From: Synechococcus sp. WH 8101
GTDB taxonomy: Bacteria; Cyanobacteriota; Cyanobacteriia; PCC-6307; Cyanobiaceae
NCBI RefSeq assembly: GCF_004209775.1
Contig: NZ_CP035914.1
Coordinates: forward strand, 248,001-312,000
Direction: 5' to 3'
DNA: 64,000 bases
A program made the position numbers and the translations under genes. Shown one piece after another: positions 41,401-43,861 of this stretch; within the stretch, counting starts at the first letter, position 1; the number at the start of each line of letters is the position of its first letter. Below the pieces are notes generated by a model. The model ran no database searches and was not told the DNA's origin. It worked only from the letters and a program-made list of their open reading frames with translations.

Positions 41401-41783
41401 GAGACATTGCCTGGCGAGCCACCCGTTCCGCCCGCACCGCCGTTGCCGACGGACGTGCCACCCGTACCGCCGTTACCTCCTGTGGATTCGGAGCCCAGGC
41501 CCCCACCCTCGGTGCCGGAGATCGCTCCGTAATTGCCAGTGACCGTCTGGGTGATGTTGGGCCCCTGACCGCCGCTACCACCGGTTTCGCCGGTGCTGCT
41601 CCAGGGGTCATAACCCTTATTGGAGCCGTTGCTACCGGTTCCGTAGAGGTAGGGGTCTGACGGTGGAGAGGTGTAGGAGCCTGAGCCGACATTCTGAGTC
41701 TGGGCGAGCACGCTCGTCGTCTTCCCCGCCAACAACATGAAGGCGGGAAGGAGAGCCAGTGCCGAGGATGCTCGCCGATTCAA
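13497..41783 (-). CDS. Giant autotransporter-like repeat surface protein (9,428 residues)
   Basis: A single uninterrupted frame of 28.3 kb. An N-terminal signal peptide (cleavage predicted after VLA, residue 27) is followed by about 9,000 residues of Gly/Ser/Asn/Thr-rich repeats. The recurrent unit reads roughly V-T-x-x-G-x-I-x-T-x-G-x-x-S-x-G-(I/L)-x-x-Q-S-(I/V)-GGGGG-x-(A/G)-G. This resembles stacked beta-helix rungs of autotransporter adhesins. The final about 300 residues look like an outer-membrane beta-barrel ending in Phe (FRWKF). Up to residue about 4,450 the spacers are long and GGxGG-rich; beyond that they are shorter. The start is TTG, six codons after an in-frame stop. The likely role is a huge surface-anchored layer, filament or adhesin; this is inference. 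It is divergent from a Tic22-like gene. No transporter gene is adjacent. Confidence 0.85.
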   Translation of the reverse strand: MNRRASSALALLPAFMLLAGKTTSVLAQTQNVGSGSYTSPPSDPYLYGTGSNGSNKGYDPWSSTGETGGSGGQGPNITQTVTGNYGAISGTEGGGLGSESTGGNGGTGGTSVGNGGAGGTGGSPGNVSVTMSSGSSISLSANANKLVGVQASAISGQGGDGGGAGLSSGGPGGAGGSSTGQTAGITIQSGASVSVSNSSTSSDNGGAIGVLSQNTGGIGGEGGSGTFGSGGTGGTGGFSGLATGTNAGTITVNSAGDAGGAGILVQSVGGQGGASGSGGLIVTYGGTGGTGGNAGNVNASNTGTISTTGNNVPGINAQSVGGGGGSVPGSVSIVNLGSSEGGAGGDGATASASMSAGTIITNGDSSQGIIVQSIGGGGGAIGSMVSAITLGSSSTAGAGGNAGTASLTFSGGSITTGPASAGTLSSGILVQSIGGGGGSAGTSYGIIAFGAEGGTGGDGGTASAQLSGGSVTTFQDYAPGVIVQSVGGGGGNGGNASSAGVGISVAVGGNGAAGGKGGTAQVTAPADADPITINTSGNSSPGLLVQSIGGGGGNGGSSTSGSVGAGFSVSVAVGGSGGSGNTGGTVNVGASGSPFSADITTRGDFSPGISATSIGGGGGAGGSAGAISFSAGISASVGVGGKGGSGGDSGPVNVFADGTISTSGFQSPGLNAASIGGGGGSGGQSLSISAGAGAVAPSVGGSGSAGGSGNSVSANFSGSAITTTGAYSPGVSISSIGGGGGSGGSAISASGSITASIGVGVGGSGSSGGSAGSASGNISGDLSTSRSYSPGILIQSIGGGGGSGGSAITGSFSANPVASGSVAVGVGGSGGGGGAGGNVNLTYSDGSIRTGLIEGESYSPGILAQSVGGGGGQGGSAITGSVAIGGTAGVSANFGIGGSGGSGVNSGNVTVTADFADDDLISTLGDFSQGILAQSIGGGGGQGGSSLNIQLSGGGSAGVNVGGSVGGTGGSGANAGSVTVTTSSGLISTLGNQSAGIYAQSVGGGGGAGGSVLSVSASGGAAGVNAGAAVGGSGSGGGNASAVTVTSGSSIRTQGSQSYGIFAQSVGGGGGSGGNAISGSIAIGSAGVNAGATIGGGGSGGGSGGSVTVSSTGSSIETVGANAAAIYAQSVGGGGGAGGSAMTLQLAGGDGAVNVGVTLGGTGGRGGSGSTVSVSNSSLLRTEGTNAPGLFAQSVGGSGGSGGNAITGQLQVGGSASVGVGATVGGKAGSGAFAGNVTVNNTGTSVTTLNDQSAGLFAQSVGGSGGNGGSALTASLSGSGGVPVSAQATVGGQGGSGGYAGNVSVTNNATISTGSVIPAADGLDAYLAGIYSYGIYAQSVGGGGGTGGSVLQANVAVGTEVSVSTGVAIGGGGGSGNTAGSVSVTNNGASITTLGDFATGILAQSIGGGGGAGGSALNIQASGGQTAVSAGVTLGGKGGSGGTASNVSVSNLADISTGTIFDNGTYNTLYGNNAYGIYAQSVGGGGGAGGQAISGTLSLSQDASVNVGVSLGGDGGTGSNSGNVSISNSGSITTLGDQAAAIYAQSLGGGGGSGGRVINAQLSGSSSGTAINAGAAVGGKGAAAGNAGSVTVTNSGNLRTGTVLTNNVNGESQLFGGYGYGIFAQSVGGGGGAGGSAISAQLSAGFSGQPTVNAGVNLGGTGGAGGNASSVSVSNTGSSIRTLGDFATGILAQSIGGGGGVGGSVLNIQASIAGGGNGQALNAGVNIGGDGGPASNAGAVTVSNTAAITTGTILNEVLYGNNAYGIYAQSVGGGGGAGGNTYSGQLSLSQSNAANFGVNLGGSGGNGGTGGAVNITNSGDILTIGNLSAGVYGQSLGGQGGSGGQAVNVQLGLSSKGKTINAGANVGGDGGSGGNADSVTINNSGTISTGTLLSNSTYGDVVYGDFAYGLFAQSVGGGGGAGGTATNAQLSASNSDAAVNIGVNIGGTGGAGGSAASVTVTNTAPRITTLGDFAGGIVAQSIGGGGGSGGSTLNLQATASNSNQMAITGGVNLGGSGGSGSNSGSVTVSSSSIISTGLSNDDGDVIAGDFSYGILAQSVGGGGGTGGSSTSYQATISKAGKPISLGANVGGDGGPGGNAGNVLVNVSGAITTLGASATGLLAQSVGGGGGAGGSSESFNLTASKSGSDTIQGSVNVNLGGAGTQGGSGASVTVRPDSTGNGLTITTSGSLASGLVAQSIGGGGGAGGSTSNTSYNKSESKYSFGASANVGGKGGTGGDSGTVTVGNGSSNPLVLAVTTAGDSATGFLAQSVGGGGGTGGGASANNQGGALNVNFSMGAQGGAGGNASNVTVNTLADILTAGDNAAGLIAQSIGGGGGAGGSTTTRSSASAPSGNSSSSSSSSSSSSSSSSSGNSTFSFGASVSVSGNGGGGGNAGAVSVGYGGNVVTSGASSDGLFLQSVGGGGGAGGSALSDASASGGSSVSGSASFAMGGSGGSGGSGGAVSLIGLKPINVLTRGDSSVGITLQSLGGGGGRAGDVKSTTTTDSNASFTFGASAGVGGTGGSGGSAGAVSFGSSSNLVDVNVTTLGDNATAMLLQSVGGGGGIGSSTTNGSSAGNLSVSFGMGGAGGNGGSAGNVSVFADGTFLTSGQYATGVLLQSIGGGGGAGGSVTSNASSEAKTANSSFSFGASAGVAGEGGGGGNAGAINGSLIGQIGTQGDQSYGLFAQSVGGGGGAGGSVTQAESSAGGANISASASFAMGGTGGNGGAGGSINLSVPGRLVVSTGNSTLGTGDGATGILLQSIGGGGGQGGSITGSNATTNASNTNFSFGGQVSLAGEGGAGGSGGSVQLGSSSLLADLGVQTVGDNAIGVFLQSVGGGGGVGGSVNSAAAAGGNLSASFAMGGSGGNGGSASNVNLYADGTFLTAGMSSHGILLQSVGGGGGQGGSVTSNASSEATSANSSFSFGASAGVSGSGGGGGSGGAIGGSVAGTIQTLGDGAIGLFAQSVGGGGGAGGSVVNAASAGGANISASASFSMGGSGGVGGAGGRVRLLVPSSRSLTVVTGNSTLGTGDGATGILLQSIGGGGGQGGSITGSNATTNASNTNFSFGGQVSLAGEGGAGGSGGSVQLGSSSLLADLGVQTVGDNAIGVFLQSVGGGGGVGGSVNSAAAAGGNLSASFAMGGAGGSGGSASNVNLYADGTFLTAGASSTGVLLQSVGGGGGQGGSVTSNASSEATSANSSFSFGASAGVSGSGGGGGSGGAIGGSVAGTIQTLGDGAIGLFAQSVGGGGGAGGSVVNAASAGGANISASASFSMGGSGGVGGAGGRVRLLVPSSRSLTVVTGNSALGTGDGATGILLQSIGGGGGQGGSITGSNATTNASNTNFSFGGSGGLAGTGASGGVGGAVQLGSSGQIANLAVQTGGDNANALFLQSVGGGGGVGGSVNSAAAAGGNLSASFAMGGSGGNGGSASNVNLYADGTFLTAGASSTGVLLQSVGGGGGQGGSVTSNASSEATSANSSFSFGASAGVSGSGGGGGSGGAIGGSVAGTIQTLGDGAIGLFAQSVGGGGGAGGSVVNAASAGGANISASASFSMGGSGGVGGAGGRVRLLVPSSRSLTVVTGNSTLGTGDGATGILLQSIGGGGGQGGSITGSNATTNASNTNFSFGGQVSLAGEGGAGGSGGSVQLGSSSLLADLGVQTVGDNAIGVFLQSVGGGGGVGGSVNSAAAAGGNLSASFAMGGSGGNGGSASNVNLYADGTFLTAGMSSHGILLQSVGGGGGQGGSVTSNASSEATSANSSFSFGASGAVGANGGGGGWGQTVNASLSGLIVTEGDSSIGLFAQSIGGGGGAGGSVTDDATGAGNANITASASFAMGGAGGSGGSGGRVSLLTPSRLTVATGNSTLGTGDGAHGILLQSIGGGGGTAGSVIGSNVSTSASNSNFSFGASGALTTGGGNGGQASTVQLGSSGQIADLAVQTAGDNAIGIFLQSIGGGGGAGGSVNSAASAGGNLSASFAMGGAGGSGGQASNVSLYADGTVVTGGNVSHGLLLQSIGGGGGQGGSITSNAASSADSANSTFSFGAASGVGGSGGSGGQAGQVLAQLSGEVSTSGDQAMGVLLQSIGGGGGAGGAVTSAASGSGNASYSAGAGFSMGGSGGNGASGNRVTLQNGIADTLTVVTSGSGSHGVFLQSVGGGGGQGGSVTEAASNSTTSAQLGGLASSVSGSGGGGGQGGVVTLTMGNLRIGTSGDNARGLFAQSVGGGGGSAGSSTNNVQGGDVGLSVAIGGSGGSGGDGNTVNITTRDGLISTTGSSASAMFIQSVGGGGGDATSFVDGTASSTLSLNGTIGGSGGSGGSGGTVTVSNAARLQTTGANSIGLYVQSIGGGGGATSLAAPGDDSENSFSGSLQVGGSGGSGGNGGNVNVTNSGVIVTTGSQSHGLLSQSIGGGGGRVSINSAVASEGTTASLSFGGSGGDGGNAGNVTVNNSGSITVTGDAAYGLYAQSVGGGGGSLSSTAPLSVSLGGSGGGGGNSGDITITNDGTIITTGSTGIGLMALAIGGGGGDVGSTRDALSLGASGGNGGNAGDITITNNGSIETYGEGSYGVVAKSIGGGGGRATASVNEGTISLGGSGGAGGDSGNVVLTNTGNIATYGPSSIPVYLHSIGGGGGDAQSGFGDAVLGSNGADGQSGTTRLINTGTLVSNDQFSPAILYQAIGGGGGSLDSANGTVALGSRNAEGVQSGQAMSLVNRGTLVTLADYSPTMFTQSIGGGGGRVAQTRGGAVSLGSVSGSSSADLSGADINIQSNGDQLITRGEFSPAISAQSIGGGGGWVGPVEGDLQLGAINSTSAMNGGAITLTNNAEIITTGNTSAGITLQSLGGGGGYSGAVNGDAQMGSMGSGGAQNADAVTLTNTASILSTGNFSPLVNVQSIGGGGGRAGSINGTLNLGAINLLGTANAGDVSVTLSGAALTSTGAASPALLAQSIGGGGGSTAQVTGNVTMGASGSGSANAGNVVVTNRSQISTEGADSMGLMAQSIGGGGGLAGQTYGDALILGGSMSGSSQGGSVTVTNRAGITTQGVNAAGLVAQSIGGGGGAAAKITGTLSRLGASGSALANAGDVTVRNSGVLQTSGNGSPALLLQSIAGGGGVIAETNALASYDVTLAGSDLGQAIAGDVTLNNTGNAIVTAGAYSPGLIAQSIGGGGGWSLLRSSPDAQLGSQGGTSLGAGNVSVINNSTIITTADYSTGAVIQSIGGGGGVTGNALGNVTLGASSMSGALSAGAVSLRQSGAIGTSGLNSAALVVQTIGGGGGLGGQVLGNAVLGMSSTSSGVATAGDLSVVTEADLLVTRGDSSPAMVIQSIGGGGGWIGNVGGNARLGADMGGVTSSGAITVTNTVPTIVTQGENSTGLLVQSIAGGGGFTGITAGDDLTLGGTLRASSVSSASDVAMTSRSSIATQGLNAAAFVVQSIGGGGGASATDTGNQVILGADASGASNTRAQGGAITLTNSGDLLTAANGSAALIAQSIGGGGGYISETAGTNDYTVRVGSLGSVNANAGDVTINNIASRLETLQDFSPVFTVQSIGGGGGYALVSAQNLANTRIGARNNSDSANGGAIEVTNTADLVSSGDASAALTVQSIGGGGGVISSASGGLLLGGFNLTGNASGGSVSVSNSGSVLTLGDVSSAMLVQSIGGGGGSVAGSDSGDVRLGGTLGNGEGSLSAGDVSVNNRGQAIETRGDGAFALIAQTIGGGGGYLGSSASTTQLGGEDLSNTQAGNVSVTNSSTISTSGNAATVLLAQSIGGGGGVVSLTNGNTLTLGGERLENASAGDVTVNNSGDLSSTGITAPLLTVQSIGGGGGFTTTYANALMQEPITLGDLNSRNTAAGDLTITNSGNLISTGTSSTGLIAQSIGGGGGNIRRLGQEQLANNLVLGAEGLVNGTGGAISLRNTGALIQTEGDYARAMLVQSIGGGGGWVAGNVSSNTISQLGAQESSGTLSAGDLTITNSADIITTGLSAAGITAQSIGGGGGVIGNRAGSISMGMLNSTGQASGGSLDLTNTGSISTSGNGAAGLIAQSIGGGGGLANQVYGDLGLGLDGSGGSVTANGGDVSVTNRGAAIVTRGEGSPALVSQSIGGGGGYLGSQQTKNLGGRLGSGAYDRNQLTEVPIPQLGSDYTLNSGAVELTNRAEILTIGSTSPGVIAQSVAGGGGVTGLILNGILTNGMNGPGRASAGNVSVDNSGQVITNGIGSSALLAQSIGGGGGFSSADSNDELFLGALYAQLAEAGDVVVTNSGNLQTSGEGSIGLLAQSIGGGGGANAYVNPDISLGSSDRLYLSSYFSNEGNAGDLTITNTSALIRTNANSSPGMLIQSVAGGGGWSALTGETTANARLGSRGGTNAQAGDLNVSNSADVVTVGSDSHAIRLQSVGGGGGAISAYTNEMRMGSLDAAGNLSGGSISLRNSGSVGTSGDTSVGVNVLSLGGGGGTVFGGAAQKVQMGTVTESAVVADAGSIDVRQTGALIRTEGDGASGLAMMSTGGGGGFIADVRGDLNVGSQISSGSARGGAISAVNSSRISTVGDYSPGLILQSAGGGGAITGSVGRTDQLVNVGSRGQAIADSGAITLNSTADITTVGIASPALLGQSIAGAGAYIPLSNNPNFIKLGSNGSGSAQAGNLTINTSGILQTEGIGSQALILQSIGGGGGFIGDTDLDATDAGAILMGRQGSVSAALVDIAAAWQQAWLNLLPNISTNENYELSFLNDIDDGLTALITGPGGGGDGGGGAINLNASGSQFSTQAANSSVVLTQSIGGGGGWVLIDQGSTYSLLGSLKSDGGDGGSISLTIDADLISQGNNSPVLVSQSIGGGGGYAGSSRYITRLGASQSSGSMTGGAIDADYSGAISSSGNYGIGLVLQSVGGGGGMADNVDGAALLGATDIASSGSSLDGGAITGRSSGAISTQGNNAPGLLAQSIGGGGGRIGNVNGELQLGSSTSSVSQSGAAVTITSSSSITTLGENSSGLVSQSVGGGGGIAGINTSLYSSWLGAENPLLSSGGAVSLTSGGAIRTAGNNAAGLVAQSVGGGGGLAALLSEGVTGQSLILGSRSASGANSGAVTVTNNANIVTAGVASPAVLLQSLAGGGGAVQGLQSANSGLIQLGSSNSSNANAAAINFTSNGGNTIATSGLRSAAAVLQSIGGGGGWSLVDSLSSATLGASDLNSGTGGAVNVILQGQLQTTGNISPGLVVQSIGAGGGFAGDLATDATLGSSGSSGNLGIAGSSGMLYPVACAFGGCPEQPVEQAILIDIQGDLITTGSTSPVMLVQAIGGGGGRLGKVGGNASLGMTNGIGNADGGAIRVISNAGASMTSTGDDSAALVVQSIGGGGGSVNSVAGDLTLGGNGIGSLRAGAISLNGPFTAITQGAESPGVVLQSIGGGGGYAADVAGDQLNLGTISVADTSAGDVQAISRDWQISTEGRNSPGLTLQSIGGGGGVAFTSSGSVSLGGDVIGTNTAGNVSLTSKFNSRIQTTGLSSPAVIAQSVGGGGGYVGGDGSGSAAVVELGGAGQQIGGSGAVDLYFSGGSNLITAGVQSQGVIAQSIGGGGGFTSQNGASMRLGMDGGIANASNVSVENRGRITTLGNNSEGVIAQSVGAGGGIAGSSSSDLVMGAIDASGNAGDVTVNNQGGTISTSGLYSIGVVAQSVGGGGGRVGSASGSMTLGANGGSGDGGNVTLNNAGGVIATGGAYSPSYLMQSIGGGGGQVGLGDSAGSGTVVLGGGSNGTAGSGGTLTLINAGGTLQATGAFSPGVIHQSIGGGGGWIGSVPNGSVQLGGLSTGTVTGADLELILPFEVLTVGANSPGAVLQSIGGGGGVAADVGGDATLGGTLRAGVDGSGGSLSFTQLQRSVTTQGNDSPGVVLQSIGGGGGLIAQVDGSLSVGSSSELLSDAHGGAISASSAAPVRTSGISSPGVTIQSIGGGGGLTGSAPTAISIGGSGFGDSRASAIDFTSTGAITTTGNNSSGVILQSIGGGGLYATSSGGDAINLGGSVVGSNNADSISFSSSAPILTAGSNSAAVVAQSIGGGGGAIFGLEGAEATNLTAGGDGATRNTGAAVTLTINDSLATFGALSPALIAQSIGGGGGYAPINSGSATAGARTSAGLDAGAVSVNLSGDVSTSGFGSDGLLVQSVGGGGGLVGGTSTALSMGTSGGGSGDASDVSISSTGTISTSGDQSIGLFGQSVGAGGGRAGSASGSVSLGADGGSGNAGSVSLNLASDGGNGSIVTTGSQSPAFVLQSVGGGGGLVFPNNTISGGALLLGGGSNGTEGSGGSLSFSAGGSSRIVTTGEGSSGFSFQSIGGGGGYTGSTSATAQLGGLYRGTSSGADLSLANQVAAATTGNDASALLLQSIGGGGGRVGSVGSDANLGGTSVPLGTPIASGGALNLTINAPLSSSGDGSTTVLAQSLGGGGGTAANVGGDATLGGLGRGDRSAGALTLSLERSISSGGANAPALLAQTIGGGGGSVGVVSGNFTAGRSGADLNVGNSSAAAIDLSLSSNARVSSSGNTSPALVLQSIGGGGGFASATSGSVQLGAGGTGTLGSDAGAGAITWSNNGGVIGTSGNQSPAVVLQSIGGGGGYTTGGSSANFAAANHSGTTTASGALNVSNSGTIVTSGDNSFGMLLQTIGGGGGVSGSDSGAVSLNNTNADSSSADISFTNTGAISTSGTGAHAVVAQTIAGGGGFVFGGVSKDNSASLLGKPTGGSGDITIDNSGSITASGTNAVALLFQNATGGAYLYQNPDGSVSAITEGFTDGTAPAGEVVVRNSGVIRATGQGGVGITKSTSVISGNLRVENAAGALIQGGDGGSAINLPTDRVERVINYGTIIGGSDGSSNAITGPGGPDEISNFGEISGDIILPGITRDIYNAPNARLESQLVDANGNVTLIQRGVVNPNGEYRIGNLVVNANYDTTDTSVYEADLVLRSGETDNLTTRYRANLNGTVNLLANQVGQAMPGTFISEGIVDALDGITIGDLKLVAPKSAVASFSFDLIDNNQDLSFRYTVDYAPSGLDPNSTAVGKAVNKIQAKGSTAKFESTAALIFAQETKGDLNALYRQLSGATSAAFPQATITAGLAFQQDVSNALNAAVLNQLQRCIAEVQQLQPGETYTGDPADCGKWRSWVNAGGSDASTPGSGSSDQAGYNTTAFNTTVGADTLIGSNTLVGLAGRFDNLWTTTGEPNTFGETEGWSGMVYAKQRLGSATWLSGAFGVGGFNTDITRQVNIPGYPATEQGSSSSTALGGTLQLSQVINTGNQGSLIPSLGISWLQLNQNSYSESTSSNNRAYQQPGNPLIASPDPGKASYSLRYDNVSYSSVPLELGVEFKQPFQTNGMTVIPRVSVGYAWDLGNTNRDLTAQFTAAPAASFTVAGVAAPSSWWNLGLGLDVVVNDKLSLYVNGLGQLAPGSTESINYGGGFRWKF
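30493..33555 (-). repeat. Tandem 837-bp (279-residue) near-identical repeats inside the giant gene
   Basis: The same sequence recurs with an exact 837-base period: copies at 30493-31329, 31330-32166 and 32167-33003, and a partial copy at 33004-33555. Period and boundaries were read from matching anchors such as the GCGCCAAAGGAGAAGC element. The period is a multiple of three, so the frame is kept. Copies are almost identical except for a diverged patch in the second (about 31610-31760) and alternative versions of a short segment near each GGGGG motif. Outside these limits the homologous units are much more diverged. Confidence 0.9.
34671..34721 (-). repeat. Run of 17 serines in the giant protein
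   Basis: Seventeen consecutive Ser codons on the minus strand, using TCC, AGC, AGT, TCA and TCG in mixed order. This is the only long homopolymer of one amino acid in the protein other than Gly runs. It sits between beta-helix units, just before GNSTFSFGAS in protein order. It may be a flexible spacer or a site for glycosylation. Confidence 0.85.
41703..41783 (-). other. Signal peptide of the giant surface protein
   Basis: The N-terminus has MNRR as a basic n-region, then a hydrophobic stretch ALALLPAFMLLAG, and TSVLA before QTQN as an AxA-like cleavage site. This predicts Sec export. No extended signal-peptide region of the kind seen in many large autotransporters is present. Confidence 0.75.
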
Positions 41784-41917
41784 TGCGGGAATCGCATTTC
41801 AATTCGGCAGAGATTAATGGCACAGCGGGGGGCTGCCATCGCTTTTGTTTCGAGATGCCGCCAGTTCCCGGAGTGGTTTCAGAGCAGCTGATCACTGCTT
41901 GAATCCCCCCAGTCGCC
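41784..41917. promoter_or_regulatory. Divergent promoter region between giant gene and Tic22-like gene
   Basis: 134 bases separate the two divergent starts (TTG 41783 minus, GTG 41918 plus), so promoters of both must lie here or overlap the coding ends. On the minus strand a five-codon mini-frame (ATG CGA TTC CCG CAT TGA) ends in a TTGA overlap with the giant gene's TTG start, which could couple translation. I see no clear -10/-35 pair. Confidence 0.4.
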
Positions 41918-42673
41918 GTGAATTCCTTGGCCACACGACTTGCTTGTGGGCGAGCCGCTTTGGGCTCGTTAGTGATCGCTGCGGGATTCGGCGCAGGAGG
42001 GCTGTTTTCAGCGGCCCGAGCGCTTCCCCCCGAGCAGGTGGATCAAGCCTTTGCCACGGTCACGGTCTTGACCCCGGTCACGGCAGCCGGCGAGGTGAGA
42101 GCCCTGAAAGACGTGGGCATGGTGGCGTTCTTCTCCCCTCTGGCTGCCGATCTTTTTGCCAAGAACTGGCGCCAGCGTCAGCCCGGCGAAGCTGAGTTCC
42201 GGGTGGCGCCTCTGGCTCTCACCACGTTTGAGGCGGCGTATCTTGCGGCGCGCCAGAAGGATGAAGCGCTGCAGCGGGCCTACCTGCCCGATCCTGCCCA
42301 GATTCCGGCTGTGGTGGGTTTGCTGCAGCAGCAGGGTGTTCAGCCCGAGCAGGCCAGAAATTTGGCCCGGCAGCAGCCCTACGTGCTGTGCCCCGACCCC
42401 TTGGTGCGGATCACCCCAACGGCTCAGGGGGCTGACCGCAGCACGTCATCTCGCACGGTGGTGCCCTGTGCGTTCTCCTTCACCACGATGGCTCTGTTGG
42501 TCAACCAGAGCAACGTCTCAGCCAAGCGCCCCACCGTGCTGAAGGCCTATTCGCTCGATGAGATGGTGCGCTTCCTTTCCAATGAGAACGGGGAGGATGC
42601 CCGCAACTTGGTCATCACCTCCCCGATCCCCCGTTCCTCCAGCCCGGCTCAGGCGGCCTCGTCTTCCGATTGA
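41918..42673 (+). CDS. Tic22-like periplasmic protein
   Basis: A 251-residue protein with an N-terminal signal-like segment (AALGSLVIAAGFGAGGLFSAARA). It then shows VGMVAFFSPLAADLFAKNWR and EFRVAPLALTTFEAAYLAAR, which parallel the Tic22 pattern in which a strand plus helix is followed by V-x-P-(V/L)-(S/A)-L and a Tyr-containing helix. Two Cys (VLCPDP, VVPCAF) could form a periplasmic disulphide. Cyanobacterial Tic22 relatives are periplasmic chaperones linked to outer-membrane biogenesis. The divergent pairing with a giant outer-membrane protein fits that role, by inference. The start is GTG. Family assignment rests on pattern only. Confidence 0.55.
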   Translation: MNSLATRLACGRAALGSLVIAAGFGAGGLFSAARALPPEQVDQAFATVTVLTPVTAAGEVRALKDVGMVAFFSPLAADLFAKNWRQRQPGEAEFRVAPLALTTFEAAYLAARQKDEALQRAYLPDPAQIPAVVGLLQQQGVQPEQARNLARQQPYVLCPDPLVRITPTAQGADRSTSSRTVVPCAFSFTTMALLVNQSNVSAKRPTVLKAYSLDEMVRFLSNENGEDARNLVITSPIPRSSSPAQAASSSD

Positions 42674-42978
42674 GCGGCGTCAACCTGAGCTCCATCCACT
42701 GTGGCGATCGGCTCCAGGCCAGCGGCGGTGATCAATTGCGTGAGCGTGACCGTCATGCTCTGCTGAGCTGATGCGAGCTGACGCAGGCGAAAGCGGTGCT
42801 CATTGAGTTCGTTCTCACAGCGGATGAGGTCGTTGAGCACAACCACAGCATCGGCGGGCAGGGCTTCCATCGGATAGACCCGACCGTCGAGGGTGAGGGT
42901 CTGCTGACCGCCATCGGCAGACGTTGGGTTCAGGGCTTCCGCCTGCACCATCTCTGAGGCGTTCTCGTGGTCGCTCAT
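42649..42978 (-). CDS. DUF6447-like small protein
   Basis: A 109-residue acidic protein. The segment QTLTLDGRVYPMEALPADAV followed by a helix (LNDLIRCENELNEHRFRLRQ) and AQQSMTVTLTQLITAAG resembles the DUF6447 pattern seen in marine picocyanobacteria and their phages: a LxLDGxxY strand pair, then a long helix. Function is unknown. Its 3' end overlaps the convergent Tic22-like gene by 25 bases. It is preceded on the same strand by the dioxygenase-like gene 37 bases upstream, so the two may be co-transcribed. Confidence 0.6.
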   Translation of the reverse strand: MSDHENASEMVQAEALNPTSADGGQQTLTLDGRVYPMEALPADAVVVLNDLIRCENELNEHRFRLRQLASAQQSMTVTLTQLITAAGLEPIATVDGAQVDAAQSEDEAA

Positions 42979-43015
42979 GGTTGTTGAGGTTCAACGGATG
43001 AAAAGATGACGAACC

Positions 43016-43861
43016 TTAGGTGAGTTCTTTTCGAGGGCTGCAGCGAATCCAGGGATTGTGATGGCTCGGCACGGGGTCACCCTCCCGCAAGCCAGGGAAG
43101 CAGGAACGATGAAGGCCCTCGCGCAGGAGGTGGGATTGGCCGCGCAGACTCTGCGGAGCCAGGCTCATGGCCGGGGCCAGTCGCAGCACTCCTTCTCCGC
43201 AGCCATACACGGCCACAATCGCCAGCCGTTCAGTGGCGGCCTCGTGGCAATCGCTGCCATGCAGGGTCCAGCCGTCGTGGTAGCTGCAATCCCCGGGCTT
43301 CAGGCCCAGCGTCGTCGTGTGGTCACGCCCATCGGCGGTCCAGGTGCGTCGATTTTTTCTGTGGCTGCTGCTGCTGCTGCCCCCATCCAGCAGCTCACAG
43401 CAGGGATGGGGCGCGCGCCAGTATTCCAATGGTGCGTCGGCCTGGGATCGGATCGAACTGAGGGGGATCCAGATTGTGAGGAACTCGCAGCCTTCCACCG
43501 GAATGAACAGGGCATCCTGGTGCCAGGGGGTCAGTTCACTGCCGGGTCGCTTGCAGTAGGTCTGATCGCGCAGGAGCCACACCCGATCGCTGCAGAGAAG
43601 ATCGGCGGCCAGTTGCGCTGGTTCTTCCTCGAGCAGCCAGCGCTCCAGTTCCGGGTGATCTTTCCAGAGATTTTCGCGAAAGTCCCAGTGCTGGCCGTAG
43701 CCCCGCACGCTTGCTTCGAGTGAGCTCTCTGAAGCTGATGGCTGCTGAATCAGGGAGCGGATCCGCTCCACTTTGTTGGCTGCGCAGAATTCGCGCATCA
43801 CCCCCTGGCGATCGATCCAGGCTGCAGCAGGCACGCTCAGACAGCAAGAGGCTGTCATCAT
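43016..43861 (-). CDS. Phytanoyl-CoA dioxygenase-like Fe(II)/2-oxoglutarate oxygenase
   Basis: A 281-residue protein from the ATG at 43861. The metal triad is visible: H114 and D116 in PWHQDALFI, and H201 in GWTLHGSD. R212 (ATERLAIV) is positioned to bind 2-oxoglutarate. LTIWIPLS and GLKPGDCSYHDG are typical PhyH-superfamily strands. Such enzymes hydroxylate small molecules, sugars or side chains; the substrate here is unknown. The frame is open to 43927, but that would overlap the divergent gene. The divergent 642-residue gene starts only 20 bases away, so the pair must share a regulatory region lying inside one another's 5' ends. Confidence 0.78.
   Translation of the reverse strand: MMTASCCLSVPAAAWIDRQGVMREFCAANKVERIRSLIQQPSASESSLEASVRGYGQHWDFRENLWKDHPELERWLLEEEPAQLAADLLCSDRVWLLRDQTYCKRPGSELTPWHQDALFIPVEGCEFLTIWIPLSSIRSQADAPLEYWRAPHPCCELLDGGSSSSSHRKNRRTWTADGRDHTTTLGLKPGDCSYHDGWTLHGSDCHEAATERLAIVAVYGCGEGVLRLAPAMSLAPQSLRGQSHLLREGLHRSCFPGLREGDPVPSHHNPWIRCSPRKELT

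Noticed and set aside
41632-41934. 100-codon minus frame spanning the giant gene start
   Set aside because: It runs through the divergent promoter in another frame and has no family features.
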